A stretch of DNA of 64,000 nt from Rathayibacter caricis DSM 15933 (GCF_003044275.1 NZ_PZPL01000001.1:1550001-1614000), one strand, 5' to 3'; positions 44,684-53,245 are shown, counted from the stretch's first letter. Notes: a model not told the origin generated them from the sequence alone. Numbers and translations are program-made.

Positions 44684-46000
44684 ATGACCTTGAACGGACT
44701 TGTCGCCGGCATCTGGCGCAGATGGATCGTGATCGTCGTCTTCACGCTGATCGGAATCATCGGCGCCCTCATCGTCAACTCGGTCGTGCTCCCTCAGTAC
44801 CGGGCGGAGGCCCGCGTCTACGTGGCGGTCTCGACCACGGGGGCCCTCTCGACCAGTGACCGGGTGGCCGCGAACAGCGCCGCAGCGCAGGCGACGGTCA
44901 CCTTCGTCGCCCTCGGCACCTCCGACACGGTGCTGCAGGGCGTGATCGACAGCCTCGGGCTCGACGAGACGATCGAGGACCTCGCCTCGCGCGTCGAGGT
45001 CACCTCGGAGCTCGAGTCGGTCGTGATCACCATCGCAGCGACGGACCCGAACGCCGAGCAGGCGGCGGTCATCGCGAACGCCCTCGCGGCGCAGCTCGAC
45101 GCCTCTGTGCAGGGCACCGAGACGCCGGCGGTCACGGCTCAGCCCGTTCCGGTCATCCAGCTCGAGGTGCTCAGCCAGGCGATTCCTCCGGTCATCCCGG
45201 TGACGGGAGGCCCGATCGTCCTGCTGATCCTCGGCCTGCTCGCGGGCGCCGTGATCGGCGTCGGTGTCGCGATCGTGCTGACCGCGCTCGACCGCCGCAT
45301 CCGCGACGGGGACGACGTGCGCACCGCCCTCGAGCGCCCGCTCCTCGGAGTCGTGCCGTCGAAGGTCGCCAAGCTCGGCGAACTCCTCGCCTCGGACCGC
45401 ATCCCGGCCCGGTACTCCGCCGTCGCGTTCGAGCTGTCCTCGATCGGCCGCGCCCGCTCGGTCAGCTCCTTCGCGCTGGCTCCCGCCACCTCGAGCACGC
45501 CGCACATCACGAGCGCCGTGCTCCTCGCCAAGGCGATCGCCGCCGTCGGCTCCTCGGTCATCCTGGTCGACGCCACCTCCGACGGATCAGCACTCGCCGA
45601 CGCCGCCGCGGGCCGCCCCGGACTGCGCGACGTCGCGTCCGGCACCGCCTCGCTCGACGCCGCCGTGGTCCGTCGCCAGGACGACGGCATGGACCTCCTG
45701 CCCGCCGGTGGCCGCAACGCCGCCGCCGCAGGTCGTCCCGAGGCCCTGCGCGCGGTCATCCGCGAGCTCGAGCAGGTCTACGACATCGTGCTCCTGATCA
45801 CCGGAGTGGTCGGCTCGACCGAGGAGTCCATCGCGTTCCGCGGGCTGGCCGATGCGGCCGTGCTCGTCCTCGTCGAGGGCAAGGTCGAGGGCCGTCAGGC
45901 CGCCGCCGACACCCACTGGATCGAGACCGCCGGCACCCCGGTCGTCGGCGCGCTCGTCGTGGCCCGCCGCCGCCTGCAGAAGGCGCCCGCGATCGTCTGA
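44684..46000 (+). CDS. Wzz-like co-polymerase with P-loop-less kinase domain
   Basis: The 438-residue protein has a Wzz chain-length domain between two membrane segments (residues ~13-35 and ~174-200) and a cytoplasmic domain shaped like bacterial tyrosine kinases (CpsD/Wzc). In that domain the P-loop region (265-282) reads APATSSTPHITSAVLL, without the GK(S/T) needed for ATP. The Walker A' Asp survives in SVILVDATSD, and there is no tyrosine cluster at the C-terminus. It therefore probably sets chain length or scaffolds export without kinase activity. An AAAGGGAC site precedes the ATG, and a strong terminator follows. Confidence 0.82.
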   Translation: MTLNGLVAGIWRRWIVIVVFTLIGIIGALIVNSVVLPQYRAEARVYVAVSTTGALSTSDRVAANSAAAQATVTFVALGTSDTVLQGVIDSLGLDETIEDLASRVEVTSELESVVITIAATDPNAEQAAVIANALAAQLDASVQGTETPAVTAQPVPVIQLEVLSQAIPPVIPVTGGPIVLLILGLLAGAVIGVGVAIVLTALDRRIRDGDDVRTALERPLLGVVPSKVAKLGELLASDRIPARYSAVAFELSSIGRARSVSSFALAPATSSTPHITSAVLLAKAIAAVGSSVILVDATSDGSALADAAAGRPGLRDVASGTASLDAAVVRRQDDGMDLLPAGGRNAAAAGRPEALRAVIRELEQVYDIVLLITGVVGSTEESIAFRGLADAAVLVLVEGKVEGRQAAADTHWIETAGTPVVGALVVARRRLQKAPAIV

Positions 46001-46014
46001 TCGACCCCTCCTGA

Positions 46015-46052
46015 AGCGCGTGCCGCCCGACTCCCGTCGGGCGGCACGCGCT
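46015..46052 (+). terminator. strong intrinsic terminator
   Basis: A perfect 17-bp stem (agcgcgtgccgcccgac with its complement) and 4-base loop is followed by TTT, 15 bases after the Wzz-like stop. It ends the main exopolysaccharide transcript. Confidence 0.85.
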
Positions 46053-46110
46053 TTCGTCGTCTGCACCCCTCTCGCCGGTCGGGTGGCCCCTCAGGCTCCG
46101 GGCGGCGGTG

Positions 46111-46330
46111 GATCTCGATACGCCCGCTGCGCGGGCTGCTCGATCAGCAGGGGTGGCCTCTTCTGCTGGTCGGGTGGCCCCGCCTGCTCCAGGTGGTGGT
46201 GGATCTCGATACGCCCGCTGCTCGGGCTACTCGATCAGCGGGGGTGGGGGGTTTCCTCTGCTGGTCGAGTAGCCCCGGAGGGGCGTATCGAGACCGACCG
46301 TCTCCGGGCGGTGGCCTGCTCGATCAGCAG
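46111..46330. repeat. second cluster of REP-like hairpins
   Basis: Copies of the element seen at 12569-12829 lie at 46111-46150 (forward), 46202-46240 (forward) and 46261-46296 (reverse). A partial copy is at 46316-46330. Cores are GCCCGC/GCGGGC, GCCCG/CGGGC and GCCCC/GGGGC. The first two copies with their upstream sequence (ggtcgggtggcccc at 46077 and 46168) form a tandem duplication of about 91 bases. The gene-free interval 46053-46433 lies between convergent genes. Confidence 0.85.
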
Positions 46331-46433
46331 GAGTAAGGGCCTCGAGCGACCAGCCCCGCGACGACAGCGCCGCCCCCGTCAGGTCGACGCGGGCGGCGCG
46401 GGTGCTCGGGCCGGCGCGGGGCCGGTCAGTGCG

Positions 46434-48653
46434 TCACGGGGTGCAGGGCTGCGTTCCGACGGGGTCTGCGCCGGAGTTGGAGCAGCTGAGCGTGTTGCCC
46501 TCGGTGGTCCACTTCGACGGCTGGTGCAGGTACACCGGCGCCGACGTCGTGCCGACGGCGAGGTTGCCGTCGATCGAGTTGTCGTTGCCCGAGCCGTCGG
46601 CGTGCGTGATGACCTGGTAGCCGTACGTCGCGCCTCCGGTGGCCGTGTTGCCGCTGACCCGCCACTCGTTGCCCGACACGAGGACGAGCGAGGCGGTGTT
46701 GGAGTCGAGGCGCGACCCGGCCGAGACCGTGTTGCCGAGGATCGACCCGTCGAGGGTGCCCTCCTTCGCCTCGATCGCCTCGGCTCCGGTGTCGCTGATC
46801 GTGTTGTCGATGATCGAGATCCGGGCGGAGCTGTCGGGGTCGCAGTCGTTGTACTTGCACCAGTTGCGGCCGGAGGTGCCGATGTAGACGCCCTCGCCGA
46901 ACTTGGCGGTCACCAGTCCTGTGCGGCGGATGGTCGTCCCGGTGACCAGGGAGTCGGTCGTCTGGCTGCGCAGGTGCACCGCCTCGTAGCCGATGCCCGT
47001 GACCGTCAGCCCGGCGATGGTCACGCCTGCGCCCTCGAGCACCTGGACGCCCTGGAAGGAGTCGCGCACGGTGAATCCGGTGAGGTGGACGTCCTCGACG
47101 TCGTTGAGCATCAGCGCGGTCCCGGAGGAGATCGTGCCGGAGGTCACGACGGCGTCGGAGGAGCCGCAGATCCAGACGTCCTTCTTCTTCCGCAGCGCGA
47201 ACTCGCCGGTGTACTCGCCGTCGGCGAGGCGGATCACGTCGCCGGAGCGCGCGGAGCGGAGCGCCGAGTCCAGTTCGCCGGAGTCGGACACCGTCGTCGT
47301 GGGAGCGGGGCAGTCGAAGGCGGCGTCCACGGCGGCGCGCTGCGAGCGCAGCGCGTCCGTCGTCGAGGCGGCCTCGTTCAGGCGGGCGCGGCGTCCGGAG
47401 TCGTCGACCCCCTCGACCCAGTAGCGGTAGTCCTCGTCGGCGGAAGCGTCCTCGTCGCGGTAGAGGCGCACGGGGTCGGACACGGAGGCGAGCTTCTGCT
47501 CGTCGGAGCCGTCGGCCTTCGAGCGGAAGACGTCGTAGGACTCGGCGTCGGAGGAGAGCGGGGCGTTCCACGCGACCGCGTAGCCGTCCGTCAGGGGAGC
47601 GAGCGTCACTCCGCCGACCGCGAGACCGTCGGCCGAGAGCACGAACGCGTCCACGATCAGGTTCTTCCCCGACGACTTCGGGTTCTTCTTCCCGGTGAAC
47701 GAGACGGTCACCGTGTGGCGGCCCTGGTCGAGGCCGCTCTTCTCGAAGACGGGCACCTGGTACTCGGCACTCGGGCTGTAGCGGTCCACGGCTGTCGCCG
47801 GTCCTCCGTCGATCGAGACGTTCGCGATGCCGGAGGAGGAGGTCGTGCGGCTGAGCCAGCGGAAGGACGTGCCGATGAAGTCGAACGAGACGGAGCCCGC
47901 CGAGGTCAGGTACTTCATCGATCCTCCGCTGTCGCCGCCCTTCAGGTTCTTCCAGCGTCCCTTCCACACGAGGACGGGGTCGGTCTCCTCGGCGACGAGC
48001 GGAGCGGTCGCGGACGGGGTCAGCGCCGGTCGGGCGGGCGTCGACGGGTCGCTCGTCGGGACCTCCGGCTCGTCGGTCGGTGCGTCCGAGGGGGTCGGCT
48101 CGGGAGTCGATCCGTCGCCGCGGACGATGTCGAACGCATCGATGACGAGGTTCTTGTCCTTCGAGGCCGCGGCCCGCGTGCCGGTGTACGAGATCGTCAC
48201 CGTGTGCTGCGCGTCCGGCAGGCCGCTCCGCGAGAAGACCGGCACCTTGTACTTCGCGGTGGGGCTGTAGCGGTCGACCGAGGCGATGTCGTCGCCGTCG
48301 AGCGAGACGGAGGCGATGCCCGCGTAGGAGGTGGTGCGGCTGATCCAGGTGAACCCGGTGCCGCGGAACGTCAGCGTGACCGATCCCGCGCGGTTGAGGA
48401 AGCGGATGCCTCCGGCGCTGTCACCGCCCGACATGGTGCGCCAGGGGCCGTCGTACACGAGGGCGGGGTCGCCCTCCTGCACGCGGACGGTGTTCCCGGC
48501 GCCGGGGTCCAGCGTGTCCGCCGAGGCGGCCTGGGAGACCAGGGGGGTGGCGAGCAGGGCGAGTGCCGCGACGAGGGCCCCGACGACGACGCCGCGGCGA
48601 CGGCGCGCGGGGCGGCTCCGCTCGCGGGGGAGGGTGTGCGGTGAGGGGTTCAC
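46434..48653 (-). CDS. secreted beta-helix protein with two N-terminal repeats
   Basis: The 739-residue protein has a signal peptide (residues ~1-45, RRRRG then a hydrophobic run ending QAASA). Two homologous domains follow at about 57-175 and 222-343, sharing GGDS, RYSP and KNL(V/I)(I/V)DAF. A Thr/Pro/Asp-rich linker joins them. Then come a fibronectin-III-like segment (348-421, EDYRYWVEGVDDSG) and a right-handed parallel beta-helix (451-737) of the pectate-lyase type. Such helices cleave or bind acidic polysaccharides. The GTG start has GGAG seven bases upstream. Its position inside the locus suggests it acts on the locus product. Confidence 0.82.
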   Translation of the reverse strand: MNPSPHTLPRERSRPARRRRGVVVGALVAALALLATPLVSQAASADTLDPGAGNTVRVQEGDPALVYDGPWRTMSGGDSAGGIRFLNRAGSVTLTFRGTGFTWISRTTSYAGIASVSLDGDDIASVDRYSPTAKYKVPVFSRSGLPDAQHTVTISYTGTRAAASKDKNLVIDAFDIVRGDGSTPEPTPSDAPTDEPEVPTSDPSTPARPALTPSATAPLVAEETDPVLVWKGRWKNLKGGDSGGSMKYLTSAGSVSFDFIGTSFRWLSRTTSSSGIANVSIDGGPATAVDRYSPSAEYQVPVFEKSGLDQGRHTVTVSFTGKKNPKSSGKNLIVDAFVLSADGLAVGGVTLAPLTDGYAVAWNAPLSSDAESYDVFRSKADGSDEQKLASVSDPVRLYRDEDASADEDYRYWVEGVDDSGRRARLNEAASTTDALRSQRAAVDAAFDCPAPTTTVSDSGELDSALRSARSGDVIRLADGEYTGEFALRKKKDVWICGSSDAVVTSGTISSGTALMLNDVEDVHLTGFTVRDSFQGVQVLEGAGVTIAGLTVTGIGYEAVHLRSQTTDSLVTGTTIRRTGLVTAKFGEGVYIGTSGRNWCKYNDCDPDSSARISIIDNTISDTGAEAIEAKEGTLDGSILGNTVSAGSRLDSNTASLVLVSGNEWRVSGNTATGGATYGYQVITHADGSGNDNSIDGNLAVGTTSAPVYLHQPSKWTTEGNTLSCSNSGADPVGTQPCTP

Positions 48654-49098
48654 GAGTGGCTCCGGGGGCTCAAAGGGGCTCAGGGGGCGTGCGGGGGACG
48701 TGGGGTGGAAGCGGGACGAGCCCTGATGCGGGCTCCCCGGCTGCCCTCGACGCCGATTCGCGGCGCCGCTGTCCGCAGGGACGGGCAGACGTGGGATCGC
48801 TGCGATCCGGGCGGGCGGGGACCGGCCGGGGCTCGACGGCGAGAGGATGCGGTGACGGACGAGGAGGGGGATCCGGGCTTCGGGGTGGGGCCGCGGGAAC
48901 GCCTCCACCCTACCCGTGCCCGCTGTCCCACTCCTTGGGGGTACGAGCCGATACAGTCCGACGTGACGGAGAATTCATCTCCCCGATTCATCGGCGAAAC
49001 ATGCACTGAGATAACGTCATGAGACCCGTGCGCCGGATTCCCGGGATCATCGGCGCCGGTGGGTCGATCGAGCGCGACGGGGATCAGGAGGGGTGGCG
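48654..49098. other. 445-base divergent intergenic region
   Basis: It lies between the divergent beta-helix and DUF218 genes. I see no convincing gene. The plus strand near 48970-48990 has attcatc repeated at 13-base spacing (aATTCATCtccccgATTCATC), and a TACAGT (48953-48958) could be a -10, but its nearest TTGG-type partner is too close. Promoters for both genes should be here. Confidence 0.5.
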
Positions 49099-49740
49099 AT
49101 GGACGGAGTCTCGACCGGAACCGCATCGACGGACGCCCCCGTCCCGACCGGGCGTCGGGCCAAGCGCGTCGTCCGGACCGTCCCGCGCTGGTGGTTCCTG
49201 CTGCGGCGGGCCCTGCTCGTGCCCCTGCTGGCACTCGCCCTGCTCGGCGCGGGGATCCCGCTCTACGTGACTCCGCCCATCGAGCGGATCCCCGAGCACG
49301 CCGACGCCGTCTTCGTCCTCGGCCCCTCCACCCGGGCGCGCGTGGAGTACGCGCGCCGCATCATCGAGTCGGGTGTCACCGACGTGATGGTGCTGTCCGT
49401 CGGTCCGACGGAGATGCAGGCCGACTACGAGGACAAGACGTACAAGAAGTGCAACGAGGAGGGCGGCGACGTCCTCTGCTACGCGGCCGAACCGCTGACC
49501 ACCCAGGGCGAGGCGCGGCAGCTCGAGCGGATGGCCGAGGAGTACGGCTGGGACTCGGTGATCGTGATGACGAACGAGCCGCACATCGTCCGCGCGCGGA
49601 TGATCATGGAGCGCTGCTACTCGGGCGAGATCTCGATGATCCCCTCGAACGAGCCCATGGGGTTCGACTACCTGATCGGCCAGTACTTCTACCAGACCGG
49701 CGGGTTCCTGAAGGCGTTCTTCGTCACGAACACCTGCTGA
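49099..49740 (+). CDS. DUF218/YdcF-SanA-like membrane protein
   Basis: The 213-residue protein has one N-terminal transmembrane segment (about residues 36-58) and a DUF218 domain: DAVFVLGPSTRARVEYARRI, EPLTTQGEARQLERMAEEYG, and SVIVMTNEPHIVRARMI. Relatives (SanA, YdcF) affect envelope integrity and polysaccharide handling; the reaction is unknown. ATG 49099 is chosen with AGGAGG eight bases upstream; a GTG at 49093 would leave too little spacing. Confidence 0.82.
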   Translation: MDGVSTGTASTDAPVPTGRRAKRVVRTVPRWWFLLRRALLVPLLALALLGAGIPLYVTPPIERIPEHADAVFVLGPSTRARVEYARRIIESGVTDVMVLSVGPTEMQADYEDKTYKKCNEEGGDVLCYAAEPLTTQGEARQLERMAEEYGWDSVIVMTNEPHIVRARMIMERCYSGEISMIPSNEPMGFDYLIGQYFYQTGGFLKAFFVTNTC

Positions 49741-49882
49741 GCGCTGCGATAGTGTTCTTGCGCGTCGCGCCGAGGTGCCTCGCGAGGACGTCCGGAGCAC
49801 TTCCGGGGAACGCCCGGCCGGCGGATCGCCCCGCCCGGGCGACGCGACAGACCCCGACCCGCACCCGAAAGGCCCGCCTGTG

Positions 49883-52024
49883 ATGCAAGCACGCTCGATC
49901 TTCGCCGTCGGACGAGGACAGTACGAGAACATCGGCGACATCATCCTGCGGCGCCAGCTCCTCGACTGGCTGCGCGAGGCCGGGCCGATGCACGTCTACG
50001 TCGGGCACTCGCCGTGGGGCTACGACGACGGTCTGCGCCTGGGCCCGGACGACACGGTCTACCGCTCGCTGGTGCGCTGGTACGCGGCCCTCGCCCGCGA
50101 GGCGCTCGCCGGTCGTGCGCACTCGGTCTTCAAGCCGGGCGAGATCCAGCTGACGCTGATCGGCATGAAGGAGCACCTGGTCATGCTCCCCGGGATCGCC
50201 CTCGTGCGCCTGGGCGGCGGCAAGGTCATCCGAGCCGGAGTCGGCACGAGGAACTTCGCCCCGCTGCCGCGCGCGATCATGTGGCCCTCGATGGCCCTCT
50301 CGAGCTACACCCGCTGGCGCGACGACCGCACCGCCTCGTACATGCGGGTGGGAGCGGCGATGCCGGACCTCGGCTACGGCGAGGGCGCGACGGACGACGA
50401 GATCCGCTCGTTCCTGCAGGAGCCGGAGGATGCGCGCCGCATCCTCGTCCTCTCCCTCCGCGAGGACCACGAGGTCGACGCGCGTCCCTACCCCCGCAAG
50501 GAGTGGCTGGACGCCATCGCCGCGTACGCGCAGCGCGAGGACCTCGACATCCACGTGGTCACGCAGGTCGCGGTCGACTCCGACCGGTCGCGCCGCCTCG
50601 CCGCCGACCTCGGCGCCGAGCTCCTGGACTGGGACCCGAGCGACACCCACGACCAGCACGAGGTGAAGCTCCGCGAGCTCTACCGCCGCACGCGCATCGC
50701 CCTGAGCGACCGCCTGCACGTCATCATCATGGCGTTCACCGAGGGCGCGGTCCCCGTCAGCCTGCAGATGGACTCCTCGACCAAAGCGTCCCGCCACTTC
50801 GAGACGATCGGCGTCGACGGCGTCACCCTCGACATGTCGAAGGCCCGGCCCGAGGACGCGGTCGAGTTCCTCGGCGCCGTCGCCGGACGCCGTCGCGAGC
50901 TGCTCGAGGCGCTGCTGGAGGCGCGCGGTCGCCTCCGCGGCGTGCGCGACGACATCCAGTCGCTCCTCCGCACGCCCAGCCGGGGGAGCCGCACCCGCGG
51001 TGCCGCCGCGAAGCGCCCGGTCTACCACGTGGGCCGCAGCGGCGAGGTGCCCGGGGGCATGACCCAGGTGGTCAACGGCTACCTGTCCTGGCCCTTCGAG
51101 CGCTCCGAGGTCGGAGTGATCTCGTCGCGCACCGCTCCCGGTGAGCACGTGGCGGGGGCCCGCCTGGCGGCATCGGCCGCCGCGCGGATCGTGGCGCTGG
51201 CCCGGCGCGAGCCGCAGGCCGTCGTCGTCGTGCACCTCTCGGAGCGGGGCTCGTTCCTGCGCGAGGGATCGCTCCTGCGCCTCGCGCACCGCCTGGGCCT
51301 GCGCACCGTCGCCCACCTGCACGGCAGCGAGTTCGCCGCGTTCACCCGGGCGCACCCGTCGCTGGTGAAGAACGTGCTGCGGAGCGCGGACGAGGTCATC
51401 TCGCTCTCGGCGGAGACGTCCGAGATCTGCCGGCGCTACGCGCCCGCCGACCGCGTGCACCTCGTGCCGAACGCGATCGAGAAGGGGACGCCGTCGGCCA
51501 AGACCGACACGGTCGTCTTCGGAGGGGTCGTCAGCCGGCGCAAGGGCGTCGACGTTCTGCAGAAGGCCTGGGCCGATCTCGCGAAGGGCGACACGTGGCG
51601 CCTGCTCGTAGCAGGTCCGATCCGCGAGGAGGAGATCGTCGACCGGAGCATCCCCGGCATCGAGTTCCTCGGCTCGCTCGAGCACGACCGCCTGCTCGAC
51701 CTGCTCGACGAGGCGGCGATCGCGGTGCTGCCCTCGCGCGACGAGGCCATGCCCATGTTCATCCTCGAGGCGATGGCGCGCGACGCCGCCGTCGTCTCGA
51801 CCGCCGTCGGCGGGATCCCGGAGGTGCTGTCGGAGGGTGTCGGCTCGGTCGTGCCCGCGGGCGACGCCGAGGCCCTCGCCTCCGCGCTGCGCGAGCTGAT
51901 CGACGACGCCGAGGCGCGGGCGCAGATGGTCGAGCGGGCCGCGCGCCGGTTCGACGAGCGTTTCTCGGCGACCGCGGTCTTCCCGCGGGTCGAGGACGTC
52001 TGGCTCGGCACCGTCGCGCGCTGA
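49883..52024 (+). CDS. fused pyruvyl transferase-glycosyltransferase
   Basis: The 713-residue protein joins two enzymes usually made separately. Residues 1 to ~360 are a polysaccharide pyruvyl transferase domain (SIFAVGRGQYENIGDIILRR, LSLREDHEVDARPYPRKEW, ALSDRLHVIIMAFTEG). From about residue 377 a GT4 glycosyltransferase follows (GGMTQVVNGY, HLHGSEFAAFT, FGGVVSRRKGVDVLQ, LPSRDEAMPMFILEAMA). It may add a sugar and its pyruvate ketal in sequence. The start could be GTG 49880 or ATG 49883; AAAGG fits both. A hairpin terminator follows. Confidence 0.85.
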   Translation: MQARSIFAVGRGQYENIGDIILRRQLLDWLREAGPMHVYVGHSPWGYDDGLRLGPDDTVYRSLVRWYAALAREALAGRAHSVFKPGEIQLTLIGMKEHLVMLPGIALVRLGGGKVIRAGVGTRNFAPLPRAIMWPSMALSSYTRWRDDRTASYMRVGAAMPDLGYGEGATDDEIRSFLQEPEDARRILVLSLREDHEVDARPYPRKEWLDAIAAYAQREDLDIHVVTQVAVDSDRSRRLAADLGAELLDWDPSDTHDQHEVKLRELYRRTRIALSDRLHVIIMAFTEGAVPVSLQMDSSTKASRHFETIGVDGVTLDMSKARPEDAVEFLGAVAGRRRELLEALLEARGRLRGVRDDIQSLLRTPSRGSRTRGAAAKRPVYHVGRSGEVPGGMTQVVNGYLSWPFERSEVGVISSRTAPGEHVAGARLAASAAARIVALARREPQAVVVVHLSERGSFLREGSLLRLAHRLGLRTVAHLHGSEFAAFTRAHPSLVKNVLRSADEVISLSAETSEICRRYAPADRVHLVPNAIEKGTPSAKTDTVVFGGVVSRRKGVDVLQKAWADLAKGDTWRLLVAGPIREEEIVDRSIPGIEFLGSLEHDRLLDLLDEAAIAVLPSRDEAMPMFILEAMARDAAVVSTAVGGIPEVLSEGVGSVVPAGDAEALASALRELIDDAEARAQMVERAARRFDERFSATAVFPRVEDVWLGTVAR

Positions 52025-52031
52025 CCCTGCG

Positions 52032-52061
52032 GGGTGCGCGGTCGGGCTCGACCGCGCACCC
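52032..52061 (+). terminator. terminator after the fused transferase gene
   Basis: A perfect 13-bp stem (gggtgcgcggtcg with its complement) and 4-base loop starts eight bases after the stop. Outer bases extend the pairing with one bulge. No T tract. Confidence 0.75.
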
Positions 52062-52133
52062 GCGGGGACCGGGAACTCGCCGGGGATAAGGCTGGGGAAG
52101 AGGCGCCGGGCGCTCGTGCGCCGGGCGGGGGCG

Positions 52134-52139
52134 TAAAAT
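52134..52139 (+). promoter_or_regulatory. -10 element TAAAAT
   Basis: This AT-rich hexamer stands out in very GC-rich DNA, 125 bases before the membrane-protein start at 52265. It implies a leader of about 120 bases. No good -35 seen. Confidence 0.4.
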
Positions 52140-52264
52140 CGTCGTGCCTGCGGGATCCGGCGGGTCCGCCCGCGGCCGACGCCTGCACCGGACCGCATCC
52201 CGCCGCACCGTGAGGCGGATCGCCCCGCATCCTCCGCCGACCGCACCACCAGAGAGGCTCGATC

Positions 52265-52855
52265 GTGGCCGAAGCCGCCGACACCGCCCGGACGACGAGC
52301 CGCACCTGGCTCCTCCCGCTGGGCCGCGCGATCGTCGCCGCCGTCGCCGGATGCACGGTCACGTTCTCGCCCGACCACAGCCCCGTCCTGGGCCTCGCCG
52401 TCTTCGCGGGCTTCGCGCTGCTCACGGGCGCGCTGTCGCTCCTCCTGGCCCTGCGCACCCTCACCGGCCCGGGTCGCGCGCCCGCGCTCGTGTCGGCCGG
52501 AGTGACGCTGCTCGCGGGAGTGCTCGCGCTGGTCGCGCTGCCGGTCCCGTCGCTGATGCTCTTCATCGCCCTCGTCTCGGGCTGGGGCCTCGTCGCGGGC
52601 ACCTTCGAGCTGGTCTCCGGGCGCCGCCGCAGCGGACTCGCCGCGCGCGACTCCGTCGTCGTCGGAGCCGGGACGCTCCTGCTCGGAGCGGCCTTCGCGC
52701 TCCTCCCGCCCCACCCCGTCGTCTCGGTGGGGCTCCTCGGCGCCTACGCCGTGATGGTCGCCGTCTACCTCGGGATCGCCGCGTTCTCGCTCAAGTGGGC
52801 GGGCGCCTCCGACGCCGTCGCGCCCTCCACCCCGACCACCGGAGGAGACCGATGA
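52265..52855 (+). CDS. HdeD/DUF308-like membrane protein
   Basis: The 196-residue protein has about six short hydrophobic segments arranged in pairs, with GLVAGTFELVSGRRRSG between pairs, as in HdeD-like DUF308 membrane proteins. Function unknown. The GTG has an AGAGAGGC site. It overlaps the next small gene by four bases (ATGA). Confidence 0.72.
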   Translation: MAEAADTARTTSRTWLLPLGRAIVAAVAGCTVTFSPDHSPVLGLAVFAGFALLTGALSLLLALRTLTGPGRAPALVSAGVTLLAGVLALVALPVPSLMLFIALVSGWGLVAGTFELVSGRRRSGLAARDSVVVGAGTLLLGAAFALLPPHPVVSVGLLGAYAVMVAVYLGIAAFSLKWAGASDAVAPSTPTTGGDR

Positions 52856-53169
52856 CCGCCGAAGGCCCCACCCCCGACTCCGGCTCGACCCCGGGCGCCG
52901 ACGACGAGCACTTCACGCCCCGCACGTTCCAGCCCGCCCGCAAGGACCGGCTGCGGCCGCTCGAGCTGATCGGCTTCTCGGCCGTCATGGCGCTCTTCGT
53001 CGGCGGCGTGGTGCTGCTGTCGACCCGCGAGATCGTGGTCGCGCTGATCTCGTTCGGAGTGACGTTCATCGTGGTGCTCGTCGCGATCGCGATGTTCTCG
53101 CTCACCTTCAAGCCCGACGGCGCCGAGATCGCCGACATCGACGAGCAGGACCGCGGGCACGGGGCCTGA
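52852..53169 (+). CDS. small membrane protein coupled to the HdeD-like gene
   Basis: The 105-residue protein has an acidic, Pro/Gly-rich N-terminus (residues 1-35), two hydrophobic segments (about 40-58 and 63-85) and an acidic tail (EIADIDEQDRGHG). No family recognised. Translational coupling to the upstream membrane gene suggests they act together. Confidence 0.72.
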   Translation: MTAEGPTPDSGSTPGADDEHFTPRTFQPARKDRLRPLELIGFSAVMALFVGGVVLLSTREIVVALISFGVTFIVVLVAIAMFSLTFKPDGAEIADIDEQDRGHGA

Positions 53170-53233
53170 TCCTCGTCGCGGTCCCGTGACCGCACGAGCA
53201 CCTCGTGATCGCGGCGGTGTCGGAGGTGCGCGT

Positions 53234-53239
53234 TAGCGT
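53234..53239 (+). promoter_or_regulatory. -10 element of the zinc-ribbon nuclease-like gene, leaderless
   Basis: TAGCGT, six bases (gccgcc), then GTG at 53246. Confidence 0.5.
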
Positions 53240-53245
53240 GCCGCC

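Noticed and set aside
48563..49022. Open frames in the region between the beta-helix and DUF218 genes.
   Set aside because: Low-complexity Gly/Arg/Pro translations without ribosome sites; treated as intergenic.
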